A stretch of DNA of 8,636 bases from Thermoplasmata archaeon (GTDB lineage: Archaea > Thermoplasmatota > Thermoplasmata > Thermoplasmatales > Thermoplasmataceae): positions 1 to 8,636 of the forward strand of contig JAKAYN010000018.1 in NCBI GenBank assembly GCA_021826785.1. The letters run 5' to 3'. Both the position numbers and the translations under genes were made by a program. This document shows, one piece after another, positions 5,931 through 8,636 of the stretch. Numbering within the stretch: the first letter of the stretch is position 1; every line of letters starts with the position of its first letter. Under the pieces are notes generated by a model. The model did not search any database and had not been told where the DNA came from. It saw only the letters and a program-made list of their open reading frames with translations.

Positions 5931-6910
5931 TTTTTTAAACCATTGCCTGTCATTATTAGCATTGAATTATCGTACTTTTTCTTTTTGTATGCAGCATATA
6001 CTGTTGCCGAGCTGTATTCGACATATATGCCTGACCTGGCTAGATCCATTCTTGCGGTTTTTATTTCATCCTCTGAAACAGGTATACATTTATAAAGCGC
6101 ATCAACAATCTTTTCCATAAGTATGGGTTTTTTTGATACAAGCGCATCAGCTATTGATTTGAGATTATTATCAGGATTATAGTATAAATTATTCATCCTT
6201 GAACAAACTGGCGATATTTTCTCGGGCTGAACCCCTATGATTCTGGGCATATGGTCTATCTCTGACGATTCATATAAATGCCTAAAACCAGAATAAACGC
6301 CAAGCAGCAATGTTCCTGCTGATACTGGTAAATATATATAATCTGGAATGCCCTGATTAAATATCTCATATGCAAGCGTTCTTATGCCATCCCTGAATTC
6401 AGGTCTAAGCACATGGCTTGCGTAAAAACCACTGTGATTCTGCGCTGCTTTTTGAACATCCTCACGTGATCCCTTAATTTTTATAATCTCCGCACCGTAA
6501 TCCTTGATTTGCCTCAGCTTTGCCGCACTGGCATCCTCAGGCACGAAGATTCTTACGGCCATGCCTGCAGCAGCACCGTATCCGGAAATTGATGCACCTG
6601 CATTTCCTGATGAATCCTCGTTTATTTCTGTTATTTTAAGTCCCTTTAAATAAGATATTAAAGTCCTTGATCCGCGATCCTTGTATGAAAATGTTGGGGA
6701 GTAATAATCAAGCTTCATGGAAAAGTTATCCTTTTTTAATACCGGAGTTTCTATCTCACCAAGGCTTACAAAACTTTTTATGTACGGAAAATTCTCATTT
6801 AAATTATCACGGTATTTAAAATCAGGAACAATCTCAAACGGTGAGCCACATTCACATAAAAGCTCATTGCTTTTTCTAGCAGAACCGCACGATATGCATC
6901 TTACCTTCAT
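5924..6910 (-). CDS. thrC: Threonine synthase
   Basis: A PLP enzyme of fold type II that converts O-phosphohomoserine to threonine and phosphate. The 328 residues are rather short for the family (usually 350-400). An N-terminal zinc-ribbon-like cluster (C5, C8, C19, C21) is typical of archaeal ThrC. The PLP-binding lysine is K77 in SPTFSYKDRG. SSGNAGAS (100-107) is the substrate/PLP ring loop, and TGNGLK (321-326) matches the threonine-synthase C-terminal motif TGHGLKD. The usual phosphate loop (GxGGxxxG-like) reads PVSAGTLLLG (195-204), which is divergent. The start at 6910 has no Shine-Dalgarno sequence but has an AT-rich box about 25-35 bases upstream, so a leaderless mRNA is likely. A related PLP enzyme, such as a cysteate-synthase-like protein or threonine dehydratase, is less likely given the zinc ribbon and TGNGLK. 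Confidence 0.87.
   Translation of the reverse strand: MKVRCISCGSARKSNELLCECGSPFEIVPDFKYRDNLNENFPYIKSFVSLGEIETPVLKKDNFSMKLDYYSPTFSYKDRGSRTLISYLKGLKITEINEDSSGNAGASISGYGAAAGMAVRIFVPEDASAAKLRQIKDYGAEIIKIKGSREDVQKAAQNHSGFYASHVLRPEFRDGIRTLAYEIFNQGIPDYIYLPVSAGTLLLGVYSGFRHLYESSEIDHMPRIIGVQPEKISPVCSRMNNLYYNPDNNLKSIADALVSKKPILMEKIVDALYKCIPVSEDEIKTARMDLARSGIYVEYSSATVYAAYKKKKYDNSMLIMTGNGLKNQ
5931..5936 (+). terminator. T6 tract ending the hsp20-regulator-osmC block
   Basis: Six T residues begin at the base after the osmC TGA. No further plus-strand gene follows in the window, so this is a reasonable end for the plus-strand transcript. It lies inside the coding end of the convergent minus-strand gene. 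Confidence 0.4.
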
Positions 6911-6933
6911 AATTTTAAATGAAAAGGTGATTA

Positions 6934-6947
6934 TTAAATATATTTAA
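6934..6947 (-). promoter_or_regulatory. AT-rich promoter of thrC overlapping the EF-2 terminator tract
   Basis: On the minus strand this reads TTTAAATATATTTA, lying 24-37 bases before the thrC ATG at 6910, the right distance for an archaeal TATA box. It overlaps a T6 tract (plus-strand A6, 6946-6951) directly after the EF-2 stop. The 41-base gap thus seems to serve as both terminator and promoter. Confidence 0.45.
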
Positions 6948-6951
6948 AAAA

Positions 6952-8636
6952 TTAAAGTGAGGCGTAGTACTCCTCATCATATGGCTCTGGCTTTAGGCCC
7001 TTTCTTTCCCTTATCTTTGCAACTATGTCCTTCTGCATTTCGTATGGTACACGCTGGTATCCTGCATTCTCTGAGTTCCATATGACCTTTCCGCCAGTTG
7101 CGCTTCTTATTGCTGACGCAAAGCCTATCATGCCTGCCACTGGGACTCTCGCAATTATTGTTATCTCCTCGCCATTCTGCTGCATATCCTCAACAACACC
7201 ACGCCTCTGCTGAAGCTCATTTGTAACAGAGCCCATGATCTCCTGCGGTACGCTGATGAAGACCTTCTGCATTGGTTCCAAAAGTACACGGTTTGCCTCG
7301 CACATTGCGCCATATATTGAGTTTCTTCCGGCGGGTATGACCTGTGCAGGGCCTCTATGAATGCTATCCTCGTGCAGCTTGGCATCCATAAGGCTAACCT
7401 TAAGGCCGTAAACCTTTTCATTTGCAAGTGGTCCCTTGTCCATTGCCTCATTGAATGATTCAATTAATAACTCCATTGTTTCGTCTAAATACTGTATTCC
7501 CTTTGTCATATCAAGCATAACGTTCGTTCCGTATATTGAAACAAGGCCACGTGCCTCATCGTGTGTCAATCCAGCCTCCTCGAGGCTTGCCATAACAGCC
7601 TTTTTATCCTTGAACTTTGAGCCCTCAGGTATCTTTCCATCGAGTATTGCCGATACGACGCCCTCTGGCAACGGCTCAACCTGGAAGTAGAATCTGTTAT
7701 GCTTGTTTGGTGATTTTCCCTCAAATGGACCGCCTTTTTTATCAACGGTCTCACGGTAAACTACAAGTGGCTCAGATGTTATTACATCAACCTTGTAATC
7801 GTTCCTTATTCTGTATATTGTTACCTCTAGATGAAGTTCGCCCATACCTGATATTAAATGTTCTCCTGTTTCCTGGTTTATATCTACCTGTATTGATGGA
7901 TCGGCCTTTGATATTGTTCTGAGAACATCAATTAACTTTGGCAGATCTGCAGTGTGCTTTGCCTCTATTGCAAGTGTGACAACAGGGTCTGTATAATGTG
8001 TCATTGGCTCAAATGGCTCCATATCGCTTAATGATGATACAGTTGATCCTGCTATTGCACCTTTTAGGCCTATTATTGCGACTATGTTGCCTGCGGCTAT
8101 CTCATCTATTGGTATCCTGTCAGGTCCGACCATCATTGAAAGAACCTGAACCTTTGTTTTTCCAGCGCCTGAAACGTAGAGCTCACTGCCCTTTCTTATT
8201 ATCCCTGAGAATAATCTACCAACGGCTATCTCACCTGCATGCGGGTCTATTATTATCTTTGTTACCATCATGCTTACAGGTCCATTGTCATCGCAGTTTA
8301 ACATTGCCTTTCCTATGTCACTATCAAGGTCACCCTTCCATATTTGTGGTATTCTGTACTTCTGGGCCTCCCTTGGATTTGGCAAATTCTTTATAACCAT
8401 ATCAAGAACAACCTTATGCAGCGGCGCCTTCTTTGCAAGCTCTTTCTGCCTGCCTGTACTTACATAGTCATAGATCTCCTTAAAAGATATCTTAAATATG
8501 TTCATTGCTGGAACGGAAAGTGCCCAGTTGTTGTATGCTGATCCGAAGGCAACGGTTCCGGCCTGGACATTAACCTGCCACTGCTTTGCAAATTCCTGAG
8601 GTGCGTACTTTGATATAAGCCTGTTAACATCCGTTA
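6952..8636 (-). CDS. fusA: Translation elongation factor 2 (EF-2), missing its N-terminal GTPase part beyond the window
   Basis: The ribosomal translocase GTPase of archaea. The open frame has no start in the window: it continues past the Met codon at 8505 and is in frame from 8634, giving 560 codons plus the TAA. The first ~170 residues with G1-G4 are outside. Visible are the end of the G domain with FGSAYNNW (residues 30-37 of this part), domain II (VTKIIIDPHAGEIAVGRLFSG), domain III (SGMGELHLEV, a hallmark of EF-2/EF-G) and domain IV. In domain IV the diphthamide histidine lies in DSIHRGPAQVIPAGR, with its codon at 7357-7359. Domain V carries the QQRRG stretch and the end EEYYASL. The HRGPAQ motif marks it as archaeal EF-2, not bacterial EF-G. 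No intein or frameshift is seen. Confidence 0.97.
   Translation of the reverse strand, partial: TDVNRLISKYAPQEFAKQWQVNVQAGTVAFGSAYNNWALSVPAMNIFKISFKEIYDYVSTGRQKELAKKAPLHKVVLDMVIKNLPNPREAQKYRIPQIWKGDLDSDIGKAMLNCDDNGPVSMMVTKIIIDPHAGEIAVGRLFSGIIRKGSELYVSGAGKTKVQVLSMMVGPDRIPIDEIAAGNIVAIIGLKGAIAGSTVSSLSDMEPFEPMTHYTDPVVTLAIEAKHTADLPKLIDVLRTISKADPSIQVDINQETGEHLISGMGELHLEVTIYRIRNDYKVDVITSEPLVVYRETVDKKGGPFEGKSPNKHNRFYFQVEPLPEGVVSAILDGKIPEGSKFKDKKAVMASLEEAGLTHDEARGLVSIYGTNVMLDMTKGIQYLDETMELLIESFNEAMDKGPLANEKVYGLKVSLMDAKLHEDSIHRGPAQVIPAGRNSIYGAMCEANRVLLEPMQKVFISVPQEIMGSVTNELQQRRGVVEDMQQNGEEITIIARVPVAGMIGFASAIRSATGGKVIWNSENAGYQRVPYEMQKDIVAKIRERKGLKPEPYDEEYYASL

Noticed and set aside
7161..7463. Minus-strand open frame of 100 codons inside EF-2 in another frame
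   Set aside because: It is an out-of-frame shadow of domain IV of EF-2, with no independent start signal.
7998..8396. Plus-strand open frame of 132 codons antisense to EF-2
   Set aside because: Its leucine/histidine-rich sequence is what the reverse frame of a conserved EF-2 produces. It has no TATA box at the right distance and no family resemblance.

Overview
The window looks like chromosomal DNA of a very AT-rich thermoacidophilic archaeon of the Thermoplasmatales, probably Picrophilus or a close relative. The evidence is an archaeal-type alanyl-tRNA synthetase with an N-terminal cysteine cluster, an archaeal/eukaryal-type EF-2 with the diphthamide histidine, a Phr-like archaeal heat-shock regulator, TATA boxes about 25 bases before several start codons (leaderless transcripts), T-rich 3' ends, and heavy use of AGG/AGA and ATA codons. 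The genus is an inference from recall and composition; no 16S rRNA gene is present.

Layout, left to right. Positions 1-889 (minus strand) hold the 5' part of a multi-pass membrane protein of the site-2 protease (M50) fold. Its HExxH zinc motif is replaced by RELSK. It is joined by an ATGA overlap to alaS (886-3504, minus). A divergent AT-rich promoter region (3505-3689) separates alaS from a plus-strand dCMP/cytidine deaminase-like gene (3690-4208). An intergenic region (4209-4357) follows, with a strong TATA box, a perfect 25-bp palindrome at the predicted transcription start, and a perfect Shine-Dalgarno sequence. These control hsp20 (4358-4894). Next on the same strand are a Phr/ArsR-type winged-helix regulator (4909-5484) and an OsmC-family peroxide-resistance protein (5514-5930). 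osmC converges on and overlaps by 7 bp a minus-strand threonine synthase (5924-6910). Immediately upstream of that on the minus strand is the 3' three quarters of the gene for elongation factor 2 (6952 to beyond 8636).

How the genes fit together. Most of the window is housekeeping: translation (AlaRS, EF-2), nucleotide metabolism (deaminase) and amino-acid biosynthesis (ThrC). The accessory-looking core is hsp20-regulator-osmC, which reads as a small stress module: a small heat-shock chaperone, its probable repressor and a thiol peroxidase-like protein. The palindrome at the hsp20 transcription start is the obvious candidate operator. hsp20 is also the only gene here with a clear 5' leader and Shine-Dalgarno sequence. 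The second notable item is the catalytically disabled M50-like protein translationally coupled to alaS. I see no tRNA, rRNA, CRISPR array, insertion sequence or other mobile element.
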